Of a DNA stretch of 64,000 bases, positions 29,161-55,378 are shown one piece after another. The notes beneath the pieces were generated by a model. It made no database searches, was not told the origin of the DNA, and worked only from the letters and a program-made list of their open reading frames with translations. The position numbers and the translations under genes are program-made. The first letter of the stretch is position 1, and every line of letters starts with the position of its first letter. Source of the stretch: Flaccisagitta enflata (lineage: Eukaryota; Chaetognatha; Sagittoidea; Aphragmophora); assembly GCA_965153355.1 (NCBI GenBank), contig OZ231128.1, forward strand, positions 41,664,001 through 41,728,000, read 5' to 3'.

Positions 29161-30088
29161 GGATGGTTCCATCGCCCAAGAAATCAATATTTACTGTACT
29201 TTGTGAGATCACTGTACCGCCATTTTTGAACCAAATGAATTGAAATTCATGAGATTCTGAAAGAGTTTTGAAAGCTCTTTCAGGTGAGACCAACCAAATT
29301 TGTATGCTTCAAAGTATTTCAAATTCATTAACAGTCAAAGTTGAATGGTTCTATCGCCTAAGAAATCAATATTTACTGTACTTTGGGAGATTACTATACC
29401 GCCATTTTTGAACCAAATGAATTGAAATTCATGAGATTCTGAAAGAGTTTTAAAAGCTCTTCCAGATGAGACCAACCAAATTTGTATGCTTTAACGTATC
29501 TAAGATTCATTAACAGTCAAAGTTGAATGGTTCTATCGCCCAAGAAATCAATATTTACTGTACTTTGTGAGATCACTGTACCGCCATTTTTGAACCAAAT
29601 GAGTTGAAATTCATGAGATTCTGAAAGAGTTTTGAAAGCTCATTCAGATGAGACCAACCAAATTTGTATGCTTTAAAGTATCTAAAATTCATTAACAGTC
29701 AAAGTTGAATGGTTCTATCGCCCAACAAATCAATATTTACTGTACTTTGGGAGATCACTGTACCACCATTTTTTAACCAAATGAGTTGAAATTCATGAGA
29801 TTCTGAAAGAGTTTTGAAAGCTCTTTCAGATGAGACCAACCAAATTTGTATGCTTTAAAGTATCTAAAATCTATAAACAGTCAAAAGTGAATGGTTCTAT
29901 CGCCCCAGAAATCAATATTCACTGTATTTTGGGAGATCACTGTACTGCCATTTTTGAACGAAATGAGTTGAAATCCGTGAGATTCTGAAAGAGTTTTGAA
30001 AGATCTTTCAGATGAGATCAACCATATTTTTTTTCTCCTCAGCAGAAAAAAGTTATAAGCAATCAAAGTTGAATGGTTCATACCCAAG
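29161..30088. repeat. 182-bp tandem array, right arm
   Basis: The landmark GAATGGTTCTATCGCC recurs at 29161, 29343, 29525, 29707, 29889 and 30071, an exact 182-bp period, inverted relative to the left arm. Confidence 0.93.
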
Positions 30089-30597
30089 AATTACCAACTA
30101 CCATCAACACTTTGATTTGGTCATTTTTTGTTCATTTTCCAAAATGAATCCAATTTTTTTGCTGAAACACACTAGTTAACACCTATTCTTGCCAAAAAAA
30201 TCAACTTTTTTAGTTTTTGTCAATTTTTACAACCACCTCCATCAGGAGGTGAATTTTGGCCAATTTGGCCCCCTTACCCCCACCGCATGGGTGACCCCTC
30301 CCACCCATCCACTCTACCACCTACCTTAGTGTTTTTTGACTCCATTAAGCCAATAAAGTATGTTGGGTGGTGAAAATTTGACTGTTTTTGCCATTTTGCA
30401 AGTTAGAGGGTCCATAGTCAAATTTCGCCATTTTAGGCTATTTTTGGCCAACTAAAACTCATCCGAGCACTAATATGGTTAGACAAAAAGTCCCACGGAT
30501 GGTTCCCCCTCATTATATACATCATGTACCATACCCAAACTTTTGGCACAGGCGTTTTTAGCATTTTTTGCAATTCCTGAACACACCAATCATACAA

Positions 30598-30767
30598 ACA
30601 CTCACTAACGGTTGGACATTGTCTGTTATTATCAGTTTTTCAGTCCTCACTCTACAGGAAGAAAACTAGTTTCTGCTCTTCTTTCCTGTCTCGCCATGTT
30701 TTACTGAGGACAGCATCATGAAAATAAGCATTGACAGACAATCAAACTAGTCATCCAAGGATCGCAC
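30598..30767. other. unique sequence between two elements, no gene
   Basis: Short AT-rich segment with no coding evidence. Confidence 0.4.
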
Positions 30768-30837
30768 ATGGTCAGCGGTACCCGAAGCCCTGCTGGGAGT
30801 GATCCAGTGAAGAAGTGGAGTGAGAGCAGGGCAGTGG
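30768..30837. repeat. hairpin module copy beside minisatellite element C
   Basis: GGTCAGCGGTACCCGAAGCC then CTGCTGGGAG ... GAGAGCAGGGCAGTGGCCC, inverted relative to the copies at 16190 and 18365. Confidence 0.65.
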
Positions 30838-31292
30838 CCCTAAAGGGCCAATGTCCTGTAGAACACAGGGGGGAATTTCCAGACACTTGAGGGGGCATAT
30901 TTCTGGCCTTAGATGACTGATTTAGGCTTTTTGAAGGCATATTTGAGAGCTGGGGAGCAGAATTAATGCTTGGAGAGCAGATTTAAGGTTTGGAGGGCAA
31001 ATCTGAGGCACGCAGGGCTGATTTGATGCTAGGAGGTGTGATTGACAGTCTGTGGGGCAGATTTGAGGTGTGGAGGGCAGATTTAAGGCATGGGGGGGGC
31101 TGATTTGAAGCCTGGAGGGCTGATTTGAGGACTGGAGGGCTATACTGAGGCCTGGTAGGACTAATTTGAGGCCTTGATGGTCGAAGGGGGGGACAGATGG
31201 AAAGATGGAAGGATGGACAGATAGACAGATGTCTGGAAATACCACCCTGTGTTCTACAGGACATCGTCCCTTTGGGGCCGCTGCCCAAAAAG
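30832..31292. mobile_element. minisatellite-cored inverted-terminus element, copy C
   Basis: Left end GGGCAGTGGCCCTAAAGGGC then CAATGTCCTGTAGAACACAG; right end CTGTGTTCTACAGGACATCG then TCCCTTTGGGGCCGCTGCCC. The second terminal motif, CAGACACTTGA / AGATGTCTGG, also pairs. The core at 30890-31190 is a degenerate array of about 22 bp (GGAGGGCAGATTTGAGGC). Confidence 0.85.
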
Positions 31293-31690
31293 GCGGTAAA
31301 TGATGAGCATGAGCATGAGTACCTAAATGATGATTATTTTCTGCTCTTCGACCTCCCCTCCCCTCCATAAATACCCGGGTGATGTTCTCTATCACTGCTA
31401 TTACCATTGGTAGTACAAACCTGCAGGCGACTGGTTCTTGTTAAGAAAAAAAATTCAGCGTCATTCTATAGTTGAAACTACTCCATTAGGTGCATAGAAA
31501 CAGAAAAAAAGGACGATAGATCTGCAACTTTGTCTTAAAACGTCAAAAGTTTTACGATCGATCGTTTTGTCCATCTTTTTTTTTCCCTGAAAAAAAAAAA
31601 ATTTCGACGTTAGAACCGTAACAATCTAGAGCAAAAAGTGCCACGTAAGAGAGAGGAGTGTTTTAACAAAATTCTAACACCCTAACCGGG
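31293..31690. other. no recognisable gene
   Basis: Unique sequence with no supported coding signal. Confidence 0.4.
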
Positions 31691-31698
31691 ATTCTCCT

Positions 31699-32687
<989 letters not shown>

Positions 32688-32751
32688 CGTAAACACGCGA
32701 CTCAACACGTTTATATGTCGGTCTGTCGGTCCGTCCGTCGGTCTGTCGGAA
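32688..32751 (+). repeat. dispersed hairpin-ended repeat, 5' fragment
   Basis: AAACACGCGACTCAACACG then a GTCGGTCCGTCCGTCGG tract. Confidence 0.5.
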
Positions 32752-33021
32752 ATTTTATTGAAATGAATTCTTATTCTGTCTTTTTTTATAGTGTTATAGG
32801 TCATTGAAGGGTATGTAAGGGTAAAATACTGTTGAACTGCTATTTTGTAGTACTGTAGAACTGCCCTCGACCAACGGTCCGCGACCGTTCAGTGAAGTTG
32901 AATCAATATAAACGAGAGACCGACGGTCCAAGCCTCTTACTGATGTGCGTTGTCGCACATAAAAATTACGATTGATCTTTTTTTTGACAATTGAATTTGA
33001 ATCGAATTAGAATGAATACAC

Positions 33022-33110
33022 TTTTTAGATGCGTCCACGCATCTCTATAAGAGGCTTAGTCCGTCCGTTGGTTGGTTGGTCGGTTGGTCGTTTGGTTGGT
33101 CCATCACGCT
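33022..33110 (+). repeat. dispersed hairpin-ended repeat, GATGCGTC variant fragment
   Basis: TTTTTAGATGCGTCCACGCA then TCTCTATAAGAGGCTTAGTC followed by (CCGT/TGGT)n. Confidence 0.7.
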
Positions 33111-33714
<604 letters not shown>

Positions 33715-33840
33715 TTAAGAGATGGATAAACGGACGGAGGCTGGGTTAGGAAAGTATTCCAAATCCCAATACTCCAATCTTCAAATCTTCTAGACCCACG
33801 ACGCGTCATACGGTTGCGCAGTTGCCCGAATGTCCCTTCA

Positions 33841-34464
33841 CTACCCTTCCCTCATATTGTTCTTACCATTTTGCAAATCCCATACTGCTAATATCGTTTC
33901 GATAACAGGAATCACAATATCCATATCATCCGAATGTATATCCTCAAAGTCAACTTTATCCATATTATCATAACAATTAACATTACGGTACTTGGGGCAG
34001 TAATTAATTCTATGGGACTCATTGTCATCAACACCACATTCATTACACAGCTTAACCCCAGAACCACACGAGTAATTAGCTCTACATTGTAGAATGCCAT
34101 ACCTTCCCATTATCAGTGCACGTGTCATCAAATATGATAAGCTACATAAAAGTGGAGATGGGTTGCGCTTATATTCTTCGCATTCCAGTTTTCTGATTAT
34201 TGTTCTTGTCTTTGTTTTTTCCTTAAGCACCCCCCGTTGTTTATTTTGACAGTCTTCCATGAGGAGGGACTTGTTTCTTTTTTCCGCTGCCTGGTTTACT
34301 TCTTTTATCCATGTTGGTTTTGGTCGTTCTTTAATTTTGTCAAAGTCGCTTTCAAGACCCCATTCGTCAAGAGTTTTCATGATCTGTTTCCCCCATCCAA
34401 CATCATTTGTTACTAAGACATTTAGCGCTTCTTTGGCCCAGTGACCATCTTCTTTATGAAGCAA
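33841..34464 (-). pseudogene. 5'-truncated non-LTR retrotransposon fragment (C-terminal Zn-binding region)
   Basis: 207 open codons on the minus strand match the extreme C-terminus of LINE ORF2 proteins, the region after the reverse transcriptase. They contain the Cys/His cluster CNECGVDDNESHRINYCPKY (CxxC, H, C) and end in a stop. The frame starts inside the protein next to a (GA)n tract at 34494, so RT and endonuclease are absent. This is the usual product of 5' truncation on insertion. It differs from the two LINEs at 51-62 kb. A cellular zinc-binding protein is unlikely but not excluded. Confidence 0.7.
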
Positions 34465-34492
34465 GTCATATAAATAAACAAGTTGCTTTATC

Positions 34493-34493
<1 letters not shown>

Positions 34494-34579
<86 letters not shown>
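34494..34579. repeat. (GA)n microsatellite
   Basis: Pure GA tract that marks the 5' truncation edge of the LINE fragment. Confidence 0.97.
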
Positions 34580-34582
<3 letters not shown>

Positions 34583-34613
34583 CAGTTTGTTCATTTACGA
34601 GCTAAGCCGCATG

Positions 34614-34652
34614 TGGACGCATCGTTGTATCCCCGGGGTACTTGTTTTTGTG
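34614..34652 (+). repeat. dispersed repeat, 3' end of GATGCGTC variant
   Basis: GGACGCATCGTTGTATCCCC then GGGGTACTTGTTTTT, matching the end of the copy at 3035-3071. Confidence 0.45.
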
Positions 34653-34757
34653 AACATTACTTGGTCTTAGTGCTTAAACTGAAAATGGTTAGTCTGTTGG
34701 TTCCAGACGATTCTTTTACAAGATTAGGACTGTCTATTTGTGTCCCTTCACTGTTAG

Positions 34758-35122
<365 letters not shown>

Positions 35123-35450
35123 AAGCTCAACGACTCAACTTTCACCTTAAACCTTCACTGTTAGTCTATATATGTCTTTCTGCATGTATGTCTGCCTGTT
35201 TCTCTCTGACCCCCATTATACGTCATTCTCCGCTCGAGTGAGTTTTATGGAAAGTCGATTCCGTAATGCAGTTGATTAAAGACACTTGGTAGATGTACAT
35301 TCTGATAAGAGTTAAGCCCTAAGTTTTCGCCCTTTCCTCCATGCCTCTGTCTCTTGATCTTTCAAACCTTCAATTTGTCGCTGTGTTTGTCTGTCTGCTT
35401 ATCCGTTCATTCGTCCAACTATATATCCTGACAACTGTCTGTCCGTTTTT

Positions 35451-35497
<47 letters not shown>

Positions 35498-35508
35498 TCC
35501 CTCTGCAG
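35123..35508. other. intron or intergenic sequence before the acidic exon, with (CT)n
   Basis: No exon is recognised. A (CT)n tract at 35453-35494 forms the pyrimidine tract of the next acceptor. Confidence 0.5.
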
Positions 35509-49340
<13,832 letters not shown>

Positions 49341-49737
49341 AGGGTGTGATCAGACAATCAAACTCTAGTCTTTTCATGTGCACAACTGTACCGATGTTTA
49401 TAAATCAATGATCTATAATGTGCTTAAATATACAGAAATTTAGAATTGAATTAGCACTGGAATCAATATTTCTATTATGCAAGTTCTGTCTCTGCTTTAC
49501 TTCTCTATGACTATGGAAACTTCATAGTCACCCTAACGATAGTTCCCGACTGATTTGAACGACGACTGATTTGAACGTCGACCCTGGTAAGCGTATGGTT
49601 CGGTCGAGAACTCTCGGTTTTTTAGGGAGCGTTGTCCGTCGGTCTGTGGGTTCGTTCATCCGTGGCGCGTGGGTCCGTAACACCCCTGTCCCTAAGCCCA
49701 GAAAGATGTTACTGGTCCTTATAAACTAAAAATAGTG
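49341..49737. other. 3' flank of the acidic-membrane gene
   Basis: Unique sequence with a short GTCCGTCGGTCTGTGG tract at 49630. No poly(A) signal can be pinned down with confidence. Confidence 0.4.
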
Positions 49738-49885
49738 TAGGCTAGATACACGGCTGCACAAGTCGCGTGCGGGTGGGCAGGGGCAGTGTCTGAGATCATC
49801 AGCCCATTTGATCAGTGAAGACAAGAACCTAAAATAAGCCGAAAAAGTAAAGTATGACCGTGATGGACCAACCGACGGACGCGGC
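49738..49885 (-). repeat. dispersed hairpin-ended repeat, 3' half
   Basis: TAGGCTAGATACACGGCTGC then AAGTCGCGTGCGGGTGGGCA ... TGACCGTGATGGACCAACCG. Confidence 0.75.
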
Positions 49886-50837
49886 CGCGCGGATCTAGGG
49901 ATGGACAAGGCAGATATGCAGATTTTTGTGCAAAATGGTGCAATATTCTTTGTTGGACCTGGCCTGACGTCGGTCTTAAAACTGGGAGGGTATGCCTCGT
50001 CACTCTCGTGGCATTTTTTCTGTCCTACGTCCATGCTTGCCCGGCAACAGGGACATAACATACGCCCCCAACCCGTCCGCGACGATGCCGTAACCGGAGT
50101 CATATTTGTTAAGATGTCTTTTGTTTTTCGCTTCCTATACGATGCGCGGCGGGTGGAAACATCCAGGAAACATCCCCATTGAACAAAACAACACCGCAGA
50201 AGTTGTGACAGCAACAAGCATTAAGCAACACTGGGTTATTGTCGCGGAGGGGCGGGACTGGCCTGTATGAAGCTAATTTCTACTACTTCACTTGTTTAAG
50301 GTTCCTTCGTTTTGATGTGGATGCGGTGGATGCGCCCAAAAGGTCTTCGTCAAAGTCGACATCAAGAAGAGCGGAACTTTTTCTCTGTAAAGAGAAGCAA
50401 AAGCAAAAAATGAGTCTATCGATCGAGATCCTTCCGACTCATAACATAGTTGTTGTCTGTTCGGTCGTAACGGTTGCAATCACCCAGGAACTCTCAGTCC
50501 CAGATGATTGCCATGCATTGAAACAATGTGTTCTTTTTTAAGTAAAACGAGCCAAGAAATATGCACATAAAAAAAAGCAAAAATAATGAGTTAAGCAATC
50601 AATGTTACCATTTTCGCTATCCACTTTCCATAACATCAGCTCCATATCCAATAATAACAACCAATTATCCAGTCCAATAAACCAAGTAATAATCCTAGCT
50701 TAATCCATCAATATCCGATGTCCATCATCAGCACGACTCGAGTCCAACATTAGCACGACGCGGATCCAGGCATAGTAAATAGCGACAATGATAGTAAGCC
50801 AGTATCGGTCCATAGCATATATATCACAACTGCGATG

Positions 50838-50838
<1 letters not shown>
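49886..50838. other. no recognisable gene
   Basis: Moderate-GC unique sequence. Overlapping ORFs on both strands (49901-50182, 49726-50217) include part of the dispersed repeat and are not convincing. Confidence 0.4.
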
Positions 50839-50901
<63 letters not shown>

Positions 50902-51215
50902 AACAAACAAAGAAAGACAGAGAGAAAAAAAACAGAAAGAAAGAAAAAGACAGAAAGAAAGAAAAAGACAGAAAGAAAGAAAAAGACGGAAAGAAAGAAA
51001 GAAAAAGGAAACAGGGGGACACGAGTCCAACATATGTACACAAACCACGAGCAAAAGAACCGAACCAAACCATAACCAAAGGAAAGAGAAAAGAGAGAGA
51101 AGGCCGAGAGACAAGGAGAGAGGGAGGGAGGGAGGAGGGAGGGAGGAGAGAGGGAGGGAGGGGGAATGGGAGAAGGGCAGGGGAGAGAGAGACGAGACGA
51201 AGGGGGGAAGACGAA
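50839..51215. repeat. (GA)n and (GAAA)n, (GGGA)n purine microsatellite at the LINE 3' flank
   Basis: GA to 50896, AAAGACAG units to 51010, then GGAGGGAG to 51200. Lies beyond the 3' end of the minus-strand LINE. Confidence 0.95.
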
Positions 51216-51296
51216 GAGAGAGACAAAGGCCGGGCATGGGCAAGGCAGGGGCAGCCGTGCAACAGGGGCAGGGGAAGAAGCCCGCAAGTCGGCAAC

Positions 51297-54200
51297 TCAA
51301 GGCGACGAGCGGGCACATGAGCGACAGCCCCGAAGACCGCAAACAAAAGCCCCATAAGGAGCCAAGAGGTCCACCTTGGATCTGTTTTTGAAAGCGGCCA
51401 AGCTTGGAGACTGCTTCAATTCAAAGGGGAGGGAGTTCCATAGTTGGGGAGCAATACTTATAATGGATCTACCATCTGCTCGGCTGACATAAAAGTTATT
51501 TCTTGCTCCCCTGGTCGAATGACCATGATCTACAAACCTCACAAAATCAGTCATCCCACCCGGTAGCAAACCCTGGGACATTTTGTAGCAGAATATCCTC
51601 ACACTCTTGAGTGAATAGGTCATCCACTTTGAGTGTTTCTAGGTCAGCAAAAATAGGGTCCGCATGGGAGATGCGATGTGAGCCACTGATTATTCTTACC
51701 AAACATTTCTGAAGGGTCAATAAACGATCCCTTAACCCAAGGTTACGATCACCCTTAAAATTACCCCAGTTAATTAGACAATACTGAAGATGGGGAAGGA
51801 CCATAGTGTTATACAAAAGCAAAAGTTGGGGCCCACTCATATACCCCCTGGCCCGTCCCAAAATTCCTACAGTCTGACTTATCTTAGTTATAATCTTACC
51901 GATATGAATCCGCCAGGAGATATTTTTATCAATATAAACCCCTAAGAACTTACTATTATCAACTTGTCTGATCGGCACACCATCAATCTCCAAGTCCCAA
52001 CCCTTATCATTCTGTCCATTTGTTGATTTGCTGAAGTTAACAAATTCAGTCTTACCATAGTTTAAGGTTAATTTATTGTGAGCAAACCAACCTGATAAAT
52101 TACCCAGCTCTGAATTAACCTCCCTTATCAAATCCCCCGTGTCTTTACCAGAAGCAAAGAGGTTAGTGTCATCTGCAAACAGGATACACCTGAAGAATGA
52201 TGATGCGGCCGATAAGTCATTGATATAAAGGAGAAAGAAAAGAGGACCCAGGATGCTTCCTTGGGGAACTCCAACCGAGAGCACCTGGTGGAGTGACTCA
52301 GATTCCCCATATACCACATACTGTTTCCTGTTTGTTAGATAGCTCCTAATAAGTTCTAGGGGCAGTCCTCTTATGCCTAAATGTTCCAACTTATCAATAA
52401 GGATAGAATGGTCCACAGTGTCAAACGCCTTTCTGAAATCTATAAATACCCCTAGGCAGTGTCTTCCACTCTCCCATGCTTGCCTGATATTCTCTACCAT
52501 GTCCATTATAGCCATGAAGGTGGAATGACCGCGCCGAAAACCATACTGACTGGCTAGGATGGAACCCCGTCTCCCAAGGAATCCAAGCAGCCTTGTTTGG
52601 ATGACCCTTTCAAAAACCTTTGATAGGGCAGACAGCACCGAGATAGGCCGATAGTTTCCCAACTGGGTTGGGTCCCCATCTTTGAAAACGGGCGTCACCC
52701 TCGCCACCTTTAGGAAATCAGGAAAATGACCCGCCTGCAGGCAAGCGTTAACAAGCCGGGAAAGCAGGCCACTTACCTCAGCGGCGGCATAGCACAGAAC
52801 GGCAGGAGCAATACCATCATGCCCAGGCCCCTTGGAGCAGTCCAGGGCCTGACAGATGGTCTCTATCTCCGCCGGGGTAGTGGGGACAAAATAAGCCGAA
52901 ACATCCGACCGCCCACCCAAGTAATCCCTGAAGGACCCCGAGGAGGGTGGTCGAACTTTTCCAGCCAGTTCTGGACCAATGCCAGAGAAAAAATCACAAA
53001 AGGACTCTGCAACATCAGAGTCCCTTGTGACAACTTTACCATTGTGGGAGAAGGTGCGAGAAGGGGGGTCCCGTTTTTTGCCAGTCCTCCCAATAAAATC
53101 ATGCAAGACCTTCCAGGCAGCCTTAGAGTTCTTGCCAGCTTCATTGAGTTGCCTGGCAAAATGGGACTTTTTTAGCTGATGCCTCAAGCGATTTACCTCC
53201 AGGTTCAGAAGCTTCAATCGCTCAGCATCTTGGGGGCCAAGTCCGTCACTTTTAAGTCCTCGGGTGTATAGTCGGTTTCTTTCCTTTATCTTACCCTTGA
53301 GCTCCTCATCATCCAGCCACGGTTTTCTCAAATCTAACCTTCTCAACTTGACTCTTTTCTGTGGAAAACATCCATCATAACCATCCCTAAGTTCGTTTCT
53401 GAACCTTATTGCATCCTCAGCCACAGATTCCGCCGTCAGTGCAAAATTCTCACTCCAATTTTTTGCCCATATTCTGAATTTTTCCTTATTTTTCACACTC
53501 ATCTCCCTCTTTAGGAAGTACCGAGAACCTGTTCCAAGGCTTGCACCGGCATCCCCAAAGATGGCAAAGGCTGGGAGATGATCGCTGATTGATGTAAAAA
53601 TCAAACCTGATGAAATAGGCCTACAAAAATCGTTTGTAAAAATGTTATCAATCAGCGTGGCACTAGATGGCGTAATTCGTGTCGGAAGAGCAATCAAGGG
53701 ATGGTATCCTAAGCTATTCATACTGTTTAAAAAATCCCCAGTGGCGGGATGATGTTCACTCTTGATTAAGTCCAAGTTAAAATCCCCCATGAGGTAAGAC
53801 CTCCTATCCTTCAACTTGTCCAATACAGAGTTCAAATGAGACAAAAAACTAGCCACATTGGAGTCAGGGGGACGATAGATAACTCCAACGATGTAGCCCC
53901 CTCCCTTATCATTCACCTCTACAAAGACAGACTCAAATACACCCTCGTCAAATACATCAATGTCCGTCCTTCTTTTGAATGTCAACTGGGGCCTAAGGTA
54001 AATGGCAACCCCTCCCCATGTTTTTATTTTTCTTGAGTTAGCAACAAAGTTATAATCCCCCAGGGTGGCATATTTCTCAGAGGTCCCATTTAAGTGAGTC
54101 TCAGTAAATCCTAAAATATCGAATTTAAAATCAAGGGACCCCTGCATAATTTCAAATTCATCCAACTTACCTGGTAAACCATTTATGTTAAAGCAGAGCA

Positions 54201-55173
54201 GCGAAAGCTGTCTGCTATTCTGTCCTAGAAAACCATCATTCATCCTACAAAACTGTTCCTCATTGTAATACTTACAGCCACCTAAAGTTCGGTCAAGGTC
54301 TACCAGGGTATCTTTTATTTCTTCATCAAGGGGATTAAAAAGAAGTTGCGATGCTTTATCGAGGTGCCGATTGTTACCAAAAAAAACCATAAGGGCCTCT
54401 CTAAACTGTCTATCATTAACAATACCATTAAAGGGGAAGATTTCTGTGAGGCACCGTACACAGAATTCTTTTCCAGGGTTGCCATCTAGACGCAGCCTTA
54501 CCCCACAATTGGCACACGCGTCCCTGGTCCATCTACACCCAACCCCTTTCGGGGCTGGGGTAGGTGCAGGTGAGGGTGAGGGCCAGAGGGAACGCCTGCT
54601 AACCTTAGAAGCCCGCTGGCAGCCAGCTATCCTTCTGACCCTCACCCCCTTTACATACCCACCAGGGCCAAGGAGTGGAGAAGAGACCCATCGCGGGGAC
54701 CCAGGCAGACCAGGGTCCACCGCCTCCTCTGTGGTATCCAGAAGGGACAAACCAAGAGGGCGCAGGGTAGGGCAGGGGGAAACCGAGGCCGGGGAAACCG
54801 AGGCCGGGGAAACCGAGGCCGGGGAAATCGAGGCCGGGGAAATCGAGGCTGGGGAAATTGAGGCCGGGGAAATTGAGGCCGGGGAAATTGAGCACGGGGA
54901 AATCGAGGCCGGGGAAATTGGGGACAGCAAGGGAGGAGAGGGCAAGGGAGGAGAGGGCAAGGGAGGAGAGGGCAAGGGAGGAGAGGGCAAGGGAGGAGAG
55001 GGCAAGGGAGGAGAGGGCAAGGGAGGAGAGGGCAAGGGAGGAGAGGGCAAGGGAGGAGAGGGCAAGGGAGATGGCAAGGGGGACGGCAAGGGGGACGGCA
55101 AGGGAGGGAATGGAAAAGGAGATAATGGAAAAGGAGGAGGAACCGGAACAGGAAGAGACAGAACAGGAAACAC
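51297..55173 (-). mobile_element. CR1/L2-like LINE ORF2: endonuclease plus reverse transcriptase, with a C-terminal frameshift
   Basis: ORF2 encodes the protein that nicks target DNA and copies the element RNA. From the first Met (55173; the true start may be later) come an in-frame 15-nt repeat region (PLPSP, then ISPAS), a Cys pair CANCGVRL ... CVRCL near 221-244, then the EEP endonuclease (LLCFNINGLPGK near 324, FTETHLN, YRPPDSN, GDFNLDL, SDHLPAF near 531), and the RT (AFDTVDHSILIDKLEHLGIR near 911, GVPQGSILGPLFFLLYINDL, CILFADDTNLF near 998). The frame stops at 51547, but the conserved C-terminal tail (HSTRGARNNF, SIISIAPQLWNSLP, SPSLAAFKNRSKVDLL) continues in another frame to about 51360, so a 1-2 base indel near 51550-51600 probably inactivates this copy. 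RT and EEP motifs are intact. Clade assignment to CR1/L2 is from motif layout only. Confidence 0.93.
54780..55070. repeat. in-frame 15-nt minisatellites inside LINE ORF2
   Basis: GAAACCGAGGCCGGG-type 15-nt units at 54780-54925, and GCAAGGGAGGAGAGG 15-nt units at 54935-55065, about nine each. In the ORF they give pentapeptide repeats. Confidence 0.93.
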
Positions 55174-55378
55174 GTAAGAAGGAGGACAAAAAAGAGGAGC
55201 AGAAAGCGGAGGAGGAAGAGGAGGAGAAAGAGGAGGGAGAGGAGGAGGAAGAGAAAGTGGAGGAAGTGGAGGAGGAAGGTGAAGAGGAGGAAGAGGAGGA
55301 GGAAGGTGAAGAGGAGGAAGTGGAGGAGGAAGAGGTAGACTTACATCGGGTGCAGTAAATCCAAACGGAATAATTAGT

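Larger units (their letters stand above)
26836..30588. mobile_element. 3.75-kb fold-back element with 9-bp target duplication ATCATACAA
   Basis: Left terminus TGGTGTGTTCAGGAATTGC and right terminus GCAATTCCTGAACACACCA are exact inverses. ATCATACAA lies at 26827-26835 and 30589-30597. About 500 bp of unique arm (AACCATCCGTGGGAC, GGTGACCCCTCCCACCC region) precede a tandem array of about 182-bp units in each arm. The arms meet near 29105. A separate element (28183-28957) interrupts the left arm; without it the arms are about 1.49 and 1.46 kb. A 9-bp duplication suggests Mutator-like mobilisation (inference). No transposase is present. Confidence 0.93.
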
